Below, piece after piece: positions 1-12,593 of a DNA stretch of 64,000 nucleotides. The DNA comes from Isoetes taiwanensis (lineage: Eukaryota > Streptophyta > Lycopodiopsida > Isoetales > Isoetaceae): NCBI GenBank assembly GCA_021234155.1, contig JAJEKV010000008.1, forward strand, positions 2,232,307 through 2,296,306, given 5' to 3'. The number at the start of each line of letters is the position of its first letter. Positions within the stretch are counted from its first letter, which is position 1. A program made the translations under genes and the position numbers. The notes under the pieces are model-generated. The model saw only the letters and a program-made list of their open reading frames with translations, did not search any database and was not told the DNA's origin.

Positions 1-535
1 GGGGTGCTACACTCTGGGTAATTGCATAAATATCAAATTATTCTCTTTTTATTAGGTTTATAACTTTAAATTGGGTTTAGAACCTCCAACATATGTGAAA
101 TATTCTCTTCTTGTTAGGTTTGTATCTTCAAATTAGGTTTACAATCCTGATTATGCATCTTTCAACTTTTGGCTATATGCTAGATTTTATGACTCAAAAG
201 CTTTAAAAGAATAAGTAGCAGGACGAGTTTACTGGAATTCTAGAAAAACATCTGCAGTATATGCTATTAAACATCTCTTATCCAAATGATACCATAGAAT
301 GGGAATTTGCAAAAATATCTTTAACTCTAGATATGAGTACATGTTCTAGACTAGGCCGTGGAAAATGTAAATATCAGAAGTAGCCATATGTTACAGAGAG
401 AATCTTGGTGAAACAACCTATACCTATGCTTCCTCCTCAAGCATATTCTTATAGCAAAAACATATTTAAAGACCTTACCTATGTAAGAAGGGAAGAAAAG
501 GGATTAGACATGATCAGGCAACAACAATTATGCAC
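1..535. other. Left flank, no gene seen
   Basis: AT-rich sequence with only short chance reading frames, the longest 65 codons at 405-602 running across the start of the tandem duplication. I see no motif, repeat or RNA gene. It differs from the sequence upstream of the second duplicate, which is what places the duplication boundary near 536. Confidence 0.5.
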
Positions 536-1085
536 CATAACTGGAGCATTTGCAAGTAAACGACTTGAAATCTCCCATAATTATGATGCGGCAATCCCTT
601 AATTTGGATAGAATTTTGAGGGTCCAACAAATGTAATCTATGGCAGTTCTAGGAAAAATTAGGCATCATGAGGCTATGCTAGGGTTTACAGACCATTCAA
701 AATATCAAAGGGTTATCTTCATGCTAGTTAATTTCATCTCTGATACACCATAAGCCATGGCTGTTCTACAGACTTTCAGAAGTTCTATTTGGAAATATGT
801 ATTTTGTTGCAACCGTATACTTGCAACCACATCAAAATCAACAAATAATTAAGAAAAAAAAAAAAAAACCTCTAGAATCGCCATGTTGTTGGCATGCAGG
901 TTCTCTTCTGCTGCATCAGTTCAGCAGTTGGTATTTTCTGATCACTTCATCAGCGTTGGTGTTCTTTCTCTTGTGACGCTTTTTATAGCATTACTCAATT
1001 CCTTTATAGCCATCTTATTCTTTGCCTCAGGTTGCCTGCCTGCTTTGCATTTCATAGCAACATTTGTTGCAAGAACGCAGAGGCA

Positions 1086-1218
1086 AATGGAGAAGCAACC
1101 ACTGCGAGGAGCCAATGACTGATTACTCCTATTGTTCTGTGAAAGGGAGCATGCAAATGCAGAAATAGTTTTATATCTTCTACACTGTTGATATTGTTTC
1201 TTTTAGCATCACTACAGA
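1086..1218 (+). repeat. 130 bp internal direct repeat, first copy in A
   Basis: The segment from AATGGAGAAGC to AGCATCACTACAGA recurs at 1438-1568, 352 bp downstream, with about 90% identity by eye. Both copies contain GAGCCAATGACT and AGAAATAGTTTTATATCTTC. Copy B of the large duplication has the same pair at 8872-9004 and 9223-9358, so the small duplication predates the large one. Confidence 0.85.
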
Positions 1219-1437
1219 ATATGCAACATCTTGGCTCAATCAATCACTCTGAAAAGTGGACTATTTTGGATAAGAGCCTACCTTGGCGCAAATGGTTTGG
1301 GTCGTTCACGAATGACTGTGATGCAGGAAAACTAATTAACAAGCTTTCACATGATTCCAAAGCATACAAAAAGTATAAAGACACAAGGATTATAAATCAA
1401 TCAGGCATTGCATCTCAACCTTTTTTACTCACCTTAG

Positions 1438-1568
1438 AATGGAAGCGGCCACTGCAAGGAGCCAATGACTTGTCACTTCTATTGTTCTATGAAAGGGAGC
1501 CTGTGCATGCAGAAATAGTTTTATATCTTCTACACTGTTGATATTGTTTCTTCTAGCATCACTACAGA
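1438..1568 (+). repeat. 130 bp internal direct repeat, second copy in A
   Basis: Partner of 1086-1218. It is bounded on the right by TAAGAGGGCCAAATATTAGG, which is not present after the first copy. The counterpart in copy B is at 9223-9358. Confidence 0.85.
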
Positions 1569-1699
1569 GTAAGAGGGCCAAATATTAGGGCTTTGGACGC
1601 ATCGTTCCAAATTGTGCCGACACACTGCAATACAGAGTCAAACAAACAGGTAAGGCTTTGTCGTTGCAGCAAAAAAATCAAGCACCGAACATTGGATCG

Positions 1700-1790
1700 C
1701 GTTTGCAGCCCTGCTATCTGGGGCTTGAACCCCGGTCTGATCAAGTATGCCGATGGCTATGGCGGTGGCCTTCTCTTCAAGTTCCAAGTT
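1700..1790 (-). repeat. Possible tRNA-derived SINE fragment (B-box-like)
   Basis: Read on the minus strand, 1722-1735 gives GGGGTTCAAGCCCC, close to the RNA polymerase III B-box consensus GGTTCGANNCC. A matching A box at the usual spacing is not clear, no cloverleaf can be folded, and no 3' tail is evident. Copy B carries the same motif at about 9506-9520. This may be a worn SINE head or a chance match. Confidence 0.22.
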
Positions 1791-2468
1791 CATTCCTTTT
1801 TTTCCTTTCATAATTTCATACATTTTTTGCCCGATGACGCATGAATCATTGGGGTATATTCTTGTTGATTCTTTTTAATAAGAATTACATATGTAATGGT
1901 TATATTCTGTAACCTTCCATTGAAAAGTAAGGCTTATAATTCTAGATTATTTTTCCACTGGCAATATGCTAAAAACAGTTTAAATGAGGATGAGACTATC
2001 TTGTAGGAGTCTATTTCCTTACTCTAAAAACTTGAAAAGTTTAGCATATATTGTTAGACATTTGGATTATGCTCAAGAACTTCCTTGCAAAGGTGGCATT
2101 TAGAAGAATTATCTGATCTAGTAGAGTAGATACTAAGGTCCTTTTTCATATTCCAAGGTCCTTTTTCATATTCCATTTCAGCGTCTATAACATTAACCTT
2201 GCTTAAGGTACAATAAAGCATCATGTGCTATTTCTTATTTCTTATCTCATTGCTAATGTATATTGAATTTCTAATCTAATAGGAGACGCATCAAGATGAT
2301 GAATCTGACATATATAATCAATGGCTTAACTATGACAAATGCCAAATCAGCAACCCTAACTATGGAGTGCAAACGTTGCTCGGATGTATAAAAAATAAAG
2401 ACATTCACTCCTTGTAAGTGTCAGAAGATATGCCAGAGTGCCTTTTTTTGGATGGGGACCTGATTGAG

Positions 2469-2494
2469 GAATAGAATAGAATAGAATAGAATAG
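2469..2494 (+). repeat. (AATAG)n microsatellite
   Basis: Five tandem AATAG units. The same array occurs in copy B at about 10255-10280. Confidence 0.85.
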
Positions 2495-3589
2495 TTTTTT
2501 TAACGTCCACTATGAATTACAAAAAAGAGGTTGTAGCTCATTATATTACTTAACACAATGGTAATGGGAATAATTCTAAGGATAATGTACCAGAACTAGA
2601 ACTAACTTTAGCAAACTCCACTTGCTTCCTTGTCATAATAGAGCAGACAGTAGAATGCTATGTTGTTGTATATGAGCATGCAATTTGGAAAATTTGAAAT
2701 TTTATGGCCTTAGCACCCATGGCCTTAGGACCCATGGATATGGACATATGGATTACTCTGACTGGTGTCACAAAGGATGAAATTTGGGCTGCCAAATAAC
2801 CCATCTACAAACTTGAGAAAACTTTTGATAGCTTGGACATAGATCTACCTTTCAAAATGGATTGTTTTATATGCATCAAGGATTCACCTATTGAAATTGG
2901 CCAGAAAGGTCACATGGCTTTTAGCAATATTGAAAGGGATGATTATTATCTCAAGAGGATGTGGAGATCACATTGGTCAGATTTTAAGTGTTACAAGAAA
3001 TGTTACATTGGCCTTGGCCGCCGCGAACATTTCTTTGGCCCAACTCGTGGCAAAGGAGTTTTGTATTAGGTCAAAAGGATCTCATCTATGGACTTGCAAA
3101 ATTGAAGTAAATGTGTCTAAGTTGGAGAACTCTAACCTTCAACAAAACACAAAAGTACTATATATTGTATTGAATTGGGTCAAATTATTGTAGAAAGATC
3201 AAAGTTGTATTCGAGCTCTTGAAGGCGCAAGAACTATTTTCGATTGGAAGATCCATGTTTTTAATAGCATGTTTTAAATATTGTTAACTAGCATTTTAAT
3301 TGAAATGTTAAATACCAAAATGGGACCATTGAAATCATGGGTCCCAATGGGCCGGACGGGTTGGTTGGGCCAAAACTAAGGGAGACCCCCCCCTGCATCG
3401 TGGGAGAGGCGGAAACCCGGACTAGAAACCCTTTATGTTGAAGGTCATGGCAAGGCCAATCGAGATGGTAGAATAACTGGCATTTCGAAAGTGGCAATCT
3501 TGTTACAACTCCTTTATCGGTTTATTAACTAAGCTACAATGGGAAAGCAACTACAAATTGTGAAAGCATAATGCAAATATGGTGAAGCA

Positions 3590-3895
3590 TATGAGGAAGG
3601 GAAAGGCACTGGGCTCCCGCTGGTCCAAAGGAGAGGATGGGGAGGCAGAGGGGCAGAAACAAATGATGTAGGGGATGGAGGGAAGTGGGAGGAGGTGGGG
3701 GAGTTTTTGACAACCGGGGGGGGTGGGTAGGGAAATAGCAGGGGAGGAGGAAATGACACGACACGCCGCCGGTGGAGGGGAAGAGGCGACCCACCACGTG
3801 AGGTGGTGGGTAGGTACTGTGAGGTGGGGGGTAGCTAACATGAGGTTGTGGGTATGTAATGTAACCCGGGGAGGTGGAGGAGCTGGGGGAGGGGG
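3590..3895 (+). other. G/purine-rich low-complexity tract
   Basis: About 300 bp strongly biased to G and A on the plus strand, with many runs of three or more G (for example GGGGGGGTGGG near 3716). It creates long proline-rich phantom frames on the other strand. The G-run spacing would permit G-quadruplex structures. The counterpart in copy B is 11369-11685. I see no gene in it. Confidence 0.6.
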
Positions 3896-4819
3896 TTGCT
3901 CTTCAAATAATGAATGAAATCTCCTGAGTTCTGGTTTGGCCTGCCTCGGCACTACTTAAATAGGCCACTACCGCAGCGTATAAGTATGTCTTAACCACTA
4001 TGTAGCCCTGATCATCTGAATCCAGCTCACACCTATCAGTCGGTGTGTATAAACCAAGCATGGCTATCCATCCCCAATAAGATGTTACATGTGTGCTGTT
4101 CGTCACCCCAAAATAGCACAGCATTCCTTGCCCTGCATAATTGCTTATATACAGAACAAGGCGATATAATTTGTTCGAGGAATAATAAAGGATCTTAAAC
4201 TGTGGAAATGCCAGTGTCCAATCTGCTAGCATGTAATCCCATGTACCATATGTTGCTCCATGAACTAGCAGAATGGTGCGACAGAGGAAGACACCTAACA
4301 GCAGCGCCTTCTTCCCATCCATCTCTCTGTGGAGAGCTCCTGGCTGTGTTATTCTTATATAATGGTTTAAATCTGGCCTCTTTCAATTGTGACAACATTT
4401 TGTGATGCAGAGGGGCATCTAGCACGTCTCGACCTGCCTTGTTGCTCATACACACATTTCTTTTAGTCATGTTGTAATGTGGAATGGATGGAGTCACCAT
4501 TCCTCGGCTGCCCCAAATGACCTTGAAAATCCAAACGCGTGGTAACGTGTTAAGAGCTCCTTTACGGTGTTAATAACTGATAAAGTATCAACAAAGCTCA
4601 ATGAAGAAAGCATACAGTAATTTATGAATCTCGCTTCTTGTCTGTTGTTGAAGCAAATTTTGTCAATGCACGCGCAGCCCCGGTTTGAATGCGCAAGTCG
4701 TGGGGCAAGTTATGATGGATGGCTTTAAGATGCGTGAGAAATTGGATATGGCAAACCATTAGCAGCCGATTGTAGACGCATAATCAACTGCAGATTGAGT
4801 GATTGCCCTGCCGGGTGAG

Positions 4820-5079
4820 AGCATGTTAGGGTGTGCCAAAAAAGTATCTAAAAGGTAGTTTTAGAGTACTTTTTCTGCAGGTACCTAATTGATATTAAAA
4901 GTACCTAAATCAAAGCTAATAGTCAATATTTTTACTTTATGGTTGAGAGTAATAGAAGAATGATGTCTTAGAGCACTTTTCATATCATCCATTATCATGA
5001 GCATGAAGCAATATCGCCATATATGAGTACCCAGTGGATATTTTAGGTAGGTTCCAAAAGTGGTACACCCTAACATGCT
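4820..5079. mobile_element. MITE-like inverted-repeat element, copy A
   Basis: A 260 bp block whose ends are inverted repeats: the left end reads AGCATGTTAGGGTGTGCCA and the right end, reverse complemented, reads AGCATGTTAGGGTGTACCA. The interior is AT-rich with no coding capacity. No direct target-site duplication is obvious on either side, so the superfamily cannot be set; inverted termini with a short noncoding interior fit a non-autonomous DNA transposon. The same element sits in copy B. Confidence 0.65.
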
Positions 5080-7203
5080 TTAACCCCCGCAAAGGGAATC
5101 AATCGCACCCTTTGGCGATGCCCAGCCCTGCCACAATTCAAGAGGAAGTAACACAGAAACATGGAAATAGGCCACCTCAATTCGTGCAACAAATAAATGG
5201 TACGATTGTGCACATTCTAGATTGAGGCTTGCATTTGATGTAATCTAATTTGGCTCAAGCAGTGAAAAATACCCAAGAGCATGTATAATCGCAATGTCGC
5301 TTTTCTTTGAATCTGCCAATGGGTTTCTTTTTGCAATATCATTCTCAAATTAGGCTTGGACTATTCGATCGGGAAAGAAGCTCTTGCTACTGCCAATTTT
5401 TGGTCAGCGAATCTATGGGCATGTGTTGTTTCTTGTCCCCAATCCCAAATAGAGAGAACCCGAGTCTTGCCCAATCTTTAAGTAAAACTTCGGAAAAATT
5501 CTATAAACTTGTACCTGTGAAAAAAAGAAGCACATGTGTCGCTAAAATATTAAAGCATAAAGGAATCGAATCTTCGGTAAATCAATTATATATTTGTAGA
5601 TTGTGAGAAAGTTAATCTTGGCTTCAATAAAAACAAAAAGGAAGAGAATGTAGGTGTGGAATCATATAGTTTGACCAAGGCATTCGGTGTCCATTCAACC
5701 ATATGGTCCAAAATATACCATGTAGCTACTCCTATCTTAAGAATGGTGATATTATCCAAATTCCGAATAAGGTTATGAAGTCTGCAGTATTGGCCTCTAT
5801 TTCATACTTGGAAGTGAGAAGGATCTTGATTAATATGACTCTTGAGTATGCTAAAAATTCTGATGCAAATTTGAAAGGCATGTTTAATAATAACAAGATG
5901 GTTGAAATAAAAGAAGAAGTGATCGGGCCTGCCACCTTCCTCAAAGATTCATTTACTACTAACAGGGCTAATAGATGGGAAAAGTCATATTCAAACAATG
6001 GGGTAAGAAAATCAAGCAAGGTGTTTATATTACACCCGGCTACCACCTAGGATCACTGAGGATCCAAAAAAGATGCAGCCTAAAACTGCCACACCTATAG
6101 TGGACAATAAGGAGGAATACATCATTATCAAAGGGGGCAATAAATGTAGAGATTGTTGAAGAATTTATGTGAGCCTTGACTTGCATACAATCCAAAGGGA
6201 GATTGCAACATGTTTAGCCTTTATTACTTAGTGTTTTGGATAAAAAAACTTGATATACAAATGCTATTTGATCATTGTTCATTGAACAATTTATTTATTT
6301 ATTTATTTTAGCATGCCAACCCAACCAAGCCTAAAGCCTTCCTTGCAATTCTAGTCTATCCACAAGTAGCTCCAAATCAGCCAAACCTTAGGTGGCATGA
6401 CATTAACCCGTTGGATTTGTATTTTCCTAAATCGATGGGCCATGGAAATTAGAAATGGCTAAAATTTCACACTAAGAATTGGAAGGACGCTCAAGGCGCC
6501 AAGGCCTACATCGATTCGATTAGGGGAGGGTGACCATGAAGCACCCACTTAAGGAAACAAATTTTATTATGATGGGCTAAGTTTTTTTTAACTTCCCATT
6601 TTAACATACCATGATGAACTTTGCCTCTTTAGCTTTTATTTGATACTAAATACCACAATTTTTGATATATTTGGAGTTCGCTACGAAGGTTTTAAGGAGA
6701 GACGTTAATTTGATCCTAATAGACCACATGTACCCTTCAATTGACCACTAAGTGCCCTTCGATAGACCACTAAATGCCCATCAAATTCCCACATAGGGAC
6801 CTTTAATTGCCCACATGGGACCTCCTTTAATGGCCAACTGCCCTACTTGTCAAGTAACATTTGGGTTTTACCACAATTATGGACAACTATTTTTCTCAGA
6901 GAAAAGTCATAACAGGAAGAACATTTAAATAACATAAGGGGTTTGAACCCTCAATAGAAAATGCTATTGTTCCAAAGCTTTTATTATAATTATTCAATTC
7001 ACTAAAAACAGAAATCAGGGATAATTCTTATGCCTATTGATTCACTTTACAAACTACATAGCCAAAAAAGTCCTTTGATGTAATAATTCCCCTTCTTGTG
7101 CTACAAAATTAGCAGCTATACTAGTTTTGCCAACATTGTGAACCAGCCATTAGCACAACTGCCCATTCATTCCATGCTAATATTATTTCCATACATAATA
7201 GAT
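5080..7203. other. Noncoding part of the duplicated unit
   Basis: No recognisable gene. The frame at 5703-6050 (115 codons) is the longest open stretch and matches no family known to me; its counterpart in copy B is frameshifted. A short perfect hairpin, ATTGTTCA-T-TGAACAAT, lies near 6275-6291, followed by an ATTT repeat. Corresponding sequence in copy B is ~12854-14973. Confidence 0.5.
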
Positions 7204-7868
7204 TGTAACGATCCCTGTAGCTTGGTGTTGTTTTGTAGTAGTGACATTTTAAACGATAGAAATCCATTAACTAAGGTTATTTAGACCCTTTTTATATTTA
7301 AATTAAAAAGGTGCGCACCATAAAATAGGGGAGCGAGGCTTGTGACCTGTGCCAAGGGATGCCATACTAAATCCGGCACACCTTCTAATTAGGAAGATGC
7401 CTAATCGGCCTTAGGATGCCCGGCAAGTCGATAGATTGCCAACTGTTATTTTTCGTGATTTAGCCAAGCTTAAAAAAGATTTGGCCATTGATAAATCTAG
7501 ACTAATGGGATAATGCCAAAATGGCTTTGCCCATGTGGCTAAAATGTATATAAGGAAATCGATGGATAAGAACGAAATCGAAGAAGAAGCTTTGAAGCAA
7601 AGCAAAGGATCGGAGGAAGGAGCCGAAGCAAACAGGATCAAGCCGATTTAAAGTTTAAAAAGGATCCGAGAATTAAGAGGTGGGGATTCGCCCTCAAGGC
7701 GGTGAAGAACTGGATTGTTTATCTCTCGATTCGAAGCGTGAAGATCGAGAACCATCATCTAGAGTCAATTGGTCGTCACCAGAAGCCCGCTATAGACCAT
7801 CGATTGGGTCCTTGAACCGAAGTCTCCACCAGAGAAACCGCCATTAACCTCTATGAATAAAAGCCTGT
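7204..7868 (+). repeat. LTR-like fragment of the gypsy-2/3 family, copy A
   Basis: It starts TGTAACGATCCCTGTAGC and matches the gypsy-2 3' LTR (33473 onward) and the reverse complement of the gypsy-3 LTR (42964 downward) for about 480 bp, up to AATTAAGAGGTGGGGATT near 7688. After that it departs from the gypsy-3 LTR and runs to GAATAAAAGCC just before another LTR begins. No internal region follows, so it behaves like a solo or recombinant LTR of a related subfamily. Confidence 0.75.
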
Positions 7869-8317
7869 TGTTATGCCTAAATATATTTTACAGACCATTG
7901 TTTGAAATTTGGCATGCATGCTAATGTTTGGCATAATAGAATGTGCTATGGTATTTGTGCCGTAGACGTGTTATGGTCGCATGTATTCTCTAGCCTAAGT
8001 GAATGGTGCACCTTAGTAGATCTTCGGCTAGGGGGTAACGGGGAATAATAAATGTGGTGATAACATTGTTGTTTGCATGGGGCCTCGTGACGGGATGGTT
8101 AAGATGGCTAAAATGCCATTAGGCCATCTAGGGGCAATTAGCCCTTAAGATTATTATAGTGGCATGGCAATATGCCATAATGGTTGTAAATGACCATTGA
8201 AGATTAAGGTGGGAGCTTATGTTATATTAAGCTAAGGCAAGAAATGCCTTTAATGGTTTTATGAACCATTGCATGTAAAAGGGTGAGCACCCCTTAATCG
8301 GGGATGCCACCCTACAG
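7869..8317 (+). repeat. Truncated gypsy-1 LTR (first ~449 bp)
   Basis: Begins TGTTATGCCTAAATATATTT and matches the start of the gypsy-1 3' LTR (22077-22526) with only two substitutions that I can find. It is cut at 8317 by the duplication joint. It matches the equivalent part of the gypsy-1 5' LTR (15636-16084) less well, which is unexpected under a simple duplication. Confidence 0.9.
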
Positions 8318-8871
8318 CATAACTGGAGCATTTGCAAGTAAACCACTTGAAATCTCCCATAATTATGATACAACAGTAAAGTAATTCGGATAGAATTTTG
8401 AGGGTCTAACAAATGTAATCTGTGGCAGTTCTAGGAAACATTAGGCATCAGAAGGCTATGCGAGGGTTTACAGACCATTCAAAATATCAAAGGGTTATCT
8501 TCATGCTAGTTAATTTCATCTCTAATACGCCATAGCCATGGCTGTTCTACAGACTTTCAGAAGTTCTATTTGGAAATATGTATTTTATTGCAACTGTGTA
8601 CTTGCAACCACATCAAAATCAGCAAATAATTAAAAAAAAAAAAAAAAAAAACCCTCTAGAATTGCCATGTTGTTGGCATGCAGGTTCTCTTCTGTTGCAT
8701 CAGTTCAGCAGTATTGGTATTTTCTGATCACTTCATCAGTGTTGGTGTTCTTTCTCTTGTGACACTTTTTCTAGCACTACTCAAATCCTTCCTAGCCATC
8801 TTATTCTTTGCCTTAGGTTGCCTGCCTGCTTTGTATTTCATAGCAACATTTTTTCCAAGAACGCAGAGGCA

Positions 8872-9358
8872 AATGGAGAAGCAGCTACTGCGAGGAGCCA
8901 ACAACTGATTACTTCTATTGTTCTGTGAAAGGGAGCATGCAAATGCAGAAATAGTTTTATATCTTCTACATTGTTGATATTGTTTCTTTTAGCATCACTA
9001 CAGAATATGCAACATCTTAGCTAGATCAATCACTCTAAAAAGTGGACTATTTTGGATAAGAGTCTACCTCGGCGCAAATGGTTTGGGTCGTTCACGAACG
9101 ATTGTGATGCAGGAAAACTGTTTAACAAGCTTTCACATGATTCCAAAGCATACAAAAAGTATAAAGACACAAGGATTATAAATCAATCGTGCATTGCATC
9201 TCAACCTTTTTACTCACCTTAGAATGGAAGCGGTCACTGCAAGGAGCCAATGATTTGTCACTTCTATTGTTCTATGAAAGGGAGCCCGTGCATGCAGAAA
9301 AATAGTTTTATATCTTCTAAGACCGTTGATATTGTTTCTTCTAGCATCACTACAAGAG
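8872..9358 (+). repeat. 130 bp direct repeat pair in copy B (8872-9004 and 9223-9358)
   Basis: Same arrangement as 1086-1568 in copy A, with a spacing of 351 bp. Small changes include an extra A in the run before ATAGTTTT near 9300. Confidence 0.8.
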
Positions 9359-12300
9359 TAAGAGGGCCAAATATTAGGGCTTTGGACGATCGTTCCAAAT
9401 TGTGCCGCCCACACCGCAATACGTGAGTCAAACAAACAGTAAGGCTTTGTCGTTAAAAAAAAAATCACACAATCAACATTGATCGCGTTTGGCCCCCGCT
9501 ATCCGGGGCTTGAACCCCGGTCTCGATCAAGTATGCCGATGGCTATGGCGGTGGCCTTCTCTTCAAGTTCCAAGTTCATTCCTTTTTTCCTTTCATAATT
9601 TCATACATTTTTGCCCGGATGACGATGAATCATTGGGGTATATTCTTGTTGATTCTTTTTAATAAGAATTACATATGTAATGGTTATATTCTCAGAACCT
9701 TCCATTGAAAAGTAAGGCTTATAATTTAGATTATTTTCCAATCGGGCAATATGCTAAAAAAGCTTTAAAATGAGGATGAGACTATCTTGTAGGAGTCTAT
9801 TTCCTTACTCTAAAAACTTGAAAAGTTTAGCATATATTGTTAGACATTTGGATTATGCTCAAGAACTTCCCTTGCAAAGGTGGCATTTAGAAGAATTATC
9901 CGATCTAGTAGAGTAGATACTAAGGTCCTTTTCATATTCCAAGGTCCTTTTTCATATTCCATTTCAGAGTCTATAACATTAACCTTGCTTAAGGTACAAT
10001 AAAGCATCATGTGCTATTTCTTATTTCTTATCTCATTGCTAATGTATATTGAATTTCTAATCTAATAGGAGACGCATCAAGATGATGAATCTGACATATA
10101 TAATCAATGGCTTAACTATGACAAATGCCAAATCAGCAACCCTAACTATGGAGTGCAAACGTTGCTCGGATGTATAAAAAATAAAGACATTCACTCCTTG
10201 TAAGTGTCAGAAGATATGCCAGAGTGCCTTTTTTTGGATGGGGACCTGATTGAGGAATAGAATAGAATAGAATAGAATAGTTTTTTTAACGTCCACTATG
10301 AATTACAAAAAAGAGGTTGTAGCTGTTATTACGAACACAATGGTAATGGGAATAATTCTAAGGATAATGTACCAGAACTAGAACTAACTTTAGCAAACTC
10401 CACTTGCTTCCTTGTCATAATAGAGCAGACAGTAGAATGCTATGTTGTTGTATATGAGCATGCAATTTGGAAAATTTGAAATTTTATGGCCTTAGCACCC
10501 ATGGCCTTAGGACCCATGGATATGGACATATGGATTACTCTGACTGGTGTCACAAAGGATGAAATTTGGGCTGCCAAATAACCCATCTACAAACTTGAGA
10601 AAACTTTTGATAGCTTGGACATAGATCTACCTTTCAAAATGGATTGTTTTATATGCATCAAGGATTCACCTATTGAAATTGGCCAGAAAGGTCACATGGC
10701 TTTTAGCAATATTGAAAGGGATGATTATTATCTCAAGAGGATGTGGAGATCACATTGGCCGTATTTTAAGTGTTACAAGAAATGTTACATTGGCCTTGGC
10801 CGCCGCGAACATTTCTTTGGCCCAACTCGTGGCAAAGGAGTTTTGTATTAGGTCAAAAGGATCTCATCTATGGACTTGCAAAATTGAAGTAAATGTGTCT
10901 AAGTTGGAGAACTCTAACCTTCAACAAACACAAAAGTACTATATATTGTATTGAATTGGGTCAAATTATTGTAGAAAGATCAGGTTGTATTCGAGCTCTT
11001 GAAGGCGCAAGAACTATTTTCGATTGGAAGATCCATGTTTTTTAATAGCATGTTTTAAATGTTGTTAACTAGCATTTTAATTGAAATGTTAAATACCAAA
11101 ATGGGACCATTGAAATCATGGGTCCACTGGGCTGGACTGGGTTGGTTGGGCCAAAACTAAGGGAGAGACCCCCTTCTGTGCATCGTGACAGAGGCGGGAA
11201 CCCGGACTGGAAACCCTTTATGTTGAAGGTCATGGCAAGGCCAATCGAGATGGTAGAATAATCTGGGCATTTCGAGTGGCAATCTTGTTACAACTCCTTT
11301 ATCGGTTTATTAACTAAGCTACAATGGGAAAGCAACTACAGTGTGAAAGCATAATGCAAATATGGTGAAGCATATGAGGAAGGGAAAGGCTTGGGGGCTC
11401 CCTGCTGGTCCAAAGGCGAGGATGGGGAGGCGAGGGGGGCAAACAAATGATGTAGGGATGGGAGGGAAGTGGGAGGAGGTGGGGGGAGTTTTTGACAACC
11501 AGGGGTGTGGGTAGGAAATAACAGGGGAGGAGGAAATGACACGACCGCCGCTTTTGCCGGTGGAGGAAGAGGCGACCCTGAGGAGGTGGTGGGTAGGTGG
11601 GTAAAGGAGGTGGGGGTAGCTAACATGAGGTTGTGGGTATGTAATACGAGGGGAGGTGGAGGAGGCTGGGGAGAGGGGGTTGCTCTTCAAATAATGAATG
11701 AAATCTCCCGAGTCACATCCAGTACCGCCTCGACACTACTTAAATAGGCCACTACCGTATAGGTATAAGTATATCTTAACCACTATGTAGCCACGATCAT
11801 CCGAATCCAGCTCCACCTATCCGGTCGGTGTGTATAAACCAAAGCATGGCTATCCATCCCCAATAAGATGTTACATGTGTGTGTATTCGTCACCCCAAAA
11901 TAGCACAACATTCCTTGCCTGCATAATTGCTTATATCTGAGAACAAAGGCGATATAATTTGTTCGAGGAATAATAAAGGATCTTAAGCGTGGAAATGCAG
12001 TGTCAATCGCTAGCATGTAATCCCATGTACCATATGTTGCTCCATGAACTAGCGGAATGGTGCGCGGAGGAAGACACCTAACGGCGCCTTCTTCCCATCC
12101 ATCTCTCGCGTGGAGAGCTCCCGGCTGTGTTATTCTTATATAATGGTTTAAATCTGGCCTCTTTCAATTGTGACAACATTTTGTGATGCAGAGGGCATCT
12201 AGTAACGTCTCGACCTACCTTGTTGCTCATACACACATTTCTTTTAGTCATGTTGTAATGTGGAATGGATGGAGTCAGCCTATTACGGCTGCCCCAAATG

Positions 12301-12593
12301 ACCTTGAAAATCCGTGGTGCGTGTTAAGAGCTCCTTTACGCAGTTAATAATAAGCGATAAAGTATCAACAAAGCTCAATGAAGAAAGCATACAGTAATTT
12401 ATGAATCTCGCTTCTTGTCTGTTGTTGAAGCAGCTTGCTGAATGCGGCAGCCCCGGTTTGAATGCGGCAAGCTGTGGCAAGTTATGATGGATGGCGCCAG
12501 AAGATGCAGTAGAAATTGGATATGGCAAACCATTAGCAGCCGATTGTAGACGCATAATCAACTGCAGATTGAGTGATTGCCCTGCCGGGTGAG

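Larger units (their letters stand above)
536..8317 (+). repeat. Tandem duplication, copy A (~7.78 kb)
   Basis: From CATAACTGGAGCATTTGC at 536 onward this segment is matched almost base for base by 8318-16084, an offset of 7767-7784 bp that drifts through small indels. The copy ends inside an LTR: at 8317 the text GCCACCCTACAG jumps straight to the unit start, while in copy B and in the gypsy-1 3' LTR (22526) the LTR continues. This is the signature of a direct duplication whose right breakpoint lay inside the gypsy-1 5' LTR, so gypsy-1 must already have been in place. No convincing protein gene lies inside; short frames such as 883-1122, 2833-3069 and 5703-6050 recur in both copies but match no family I recognise. 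Confidence 0.93.

Noticed and set aside
883-1122. Small membrane protein with two hydrophobic segments
   Set aside because: Present in both copies but with a changed start in copy B; no homologue known to me and its 3' part lies in the 130 bp repeat.
1593-1844. Possible tRNA gene from the GGTTCAAGCCCC motif
   Set aside because: No acceptor stem, anticodon arm or A box can be fitted; at most a SINE trace.
2833-3193. Two overlapping frames possibly from a retroelement
   Set aside because: They recur in copy B but show no protease, RT, integrase or gag motif; overlap of two frames suggests chance.
3529-3952. Several proline-rich frames on the minus strand
   Set aside because: They are the antisense reading of the G-rich tract; they overlap in all three frames and their ends shift between copies A and B.
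5307-5606. Possible organellar DNA insertion (AT-rich frame with basic patches)
   Set aside because: No organelle gene could be recognised in any frame, and the frame is not kept in copy B.
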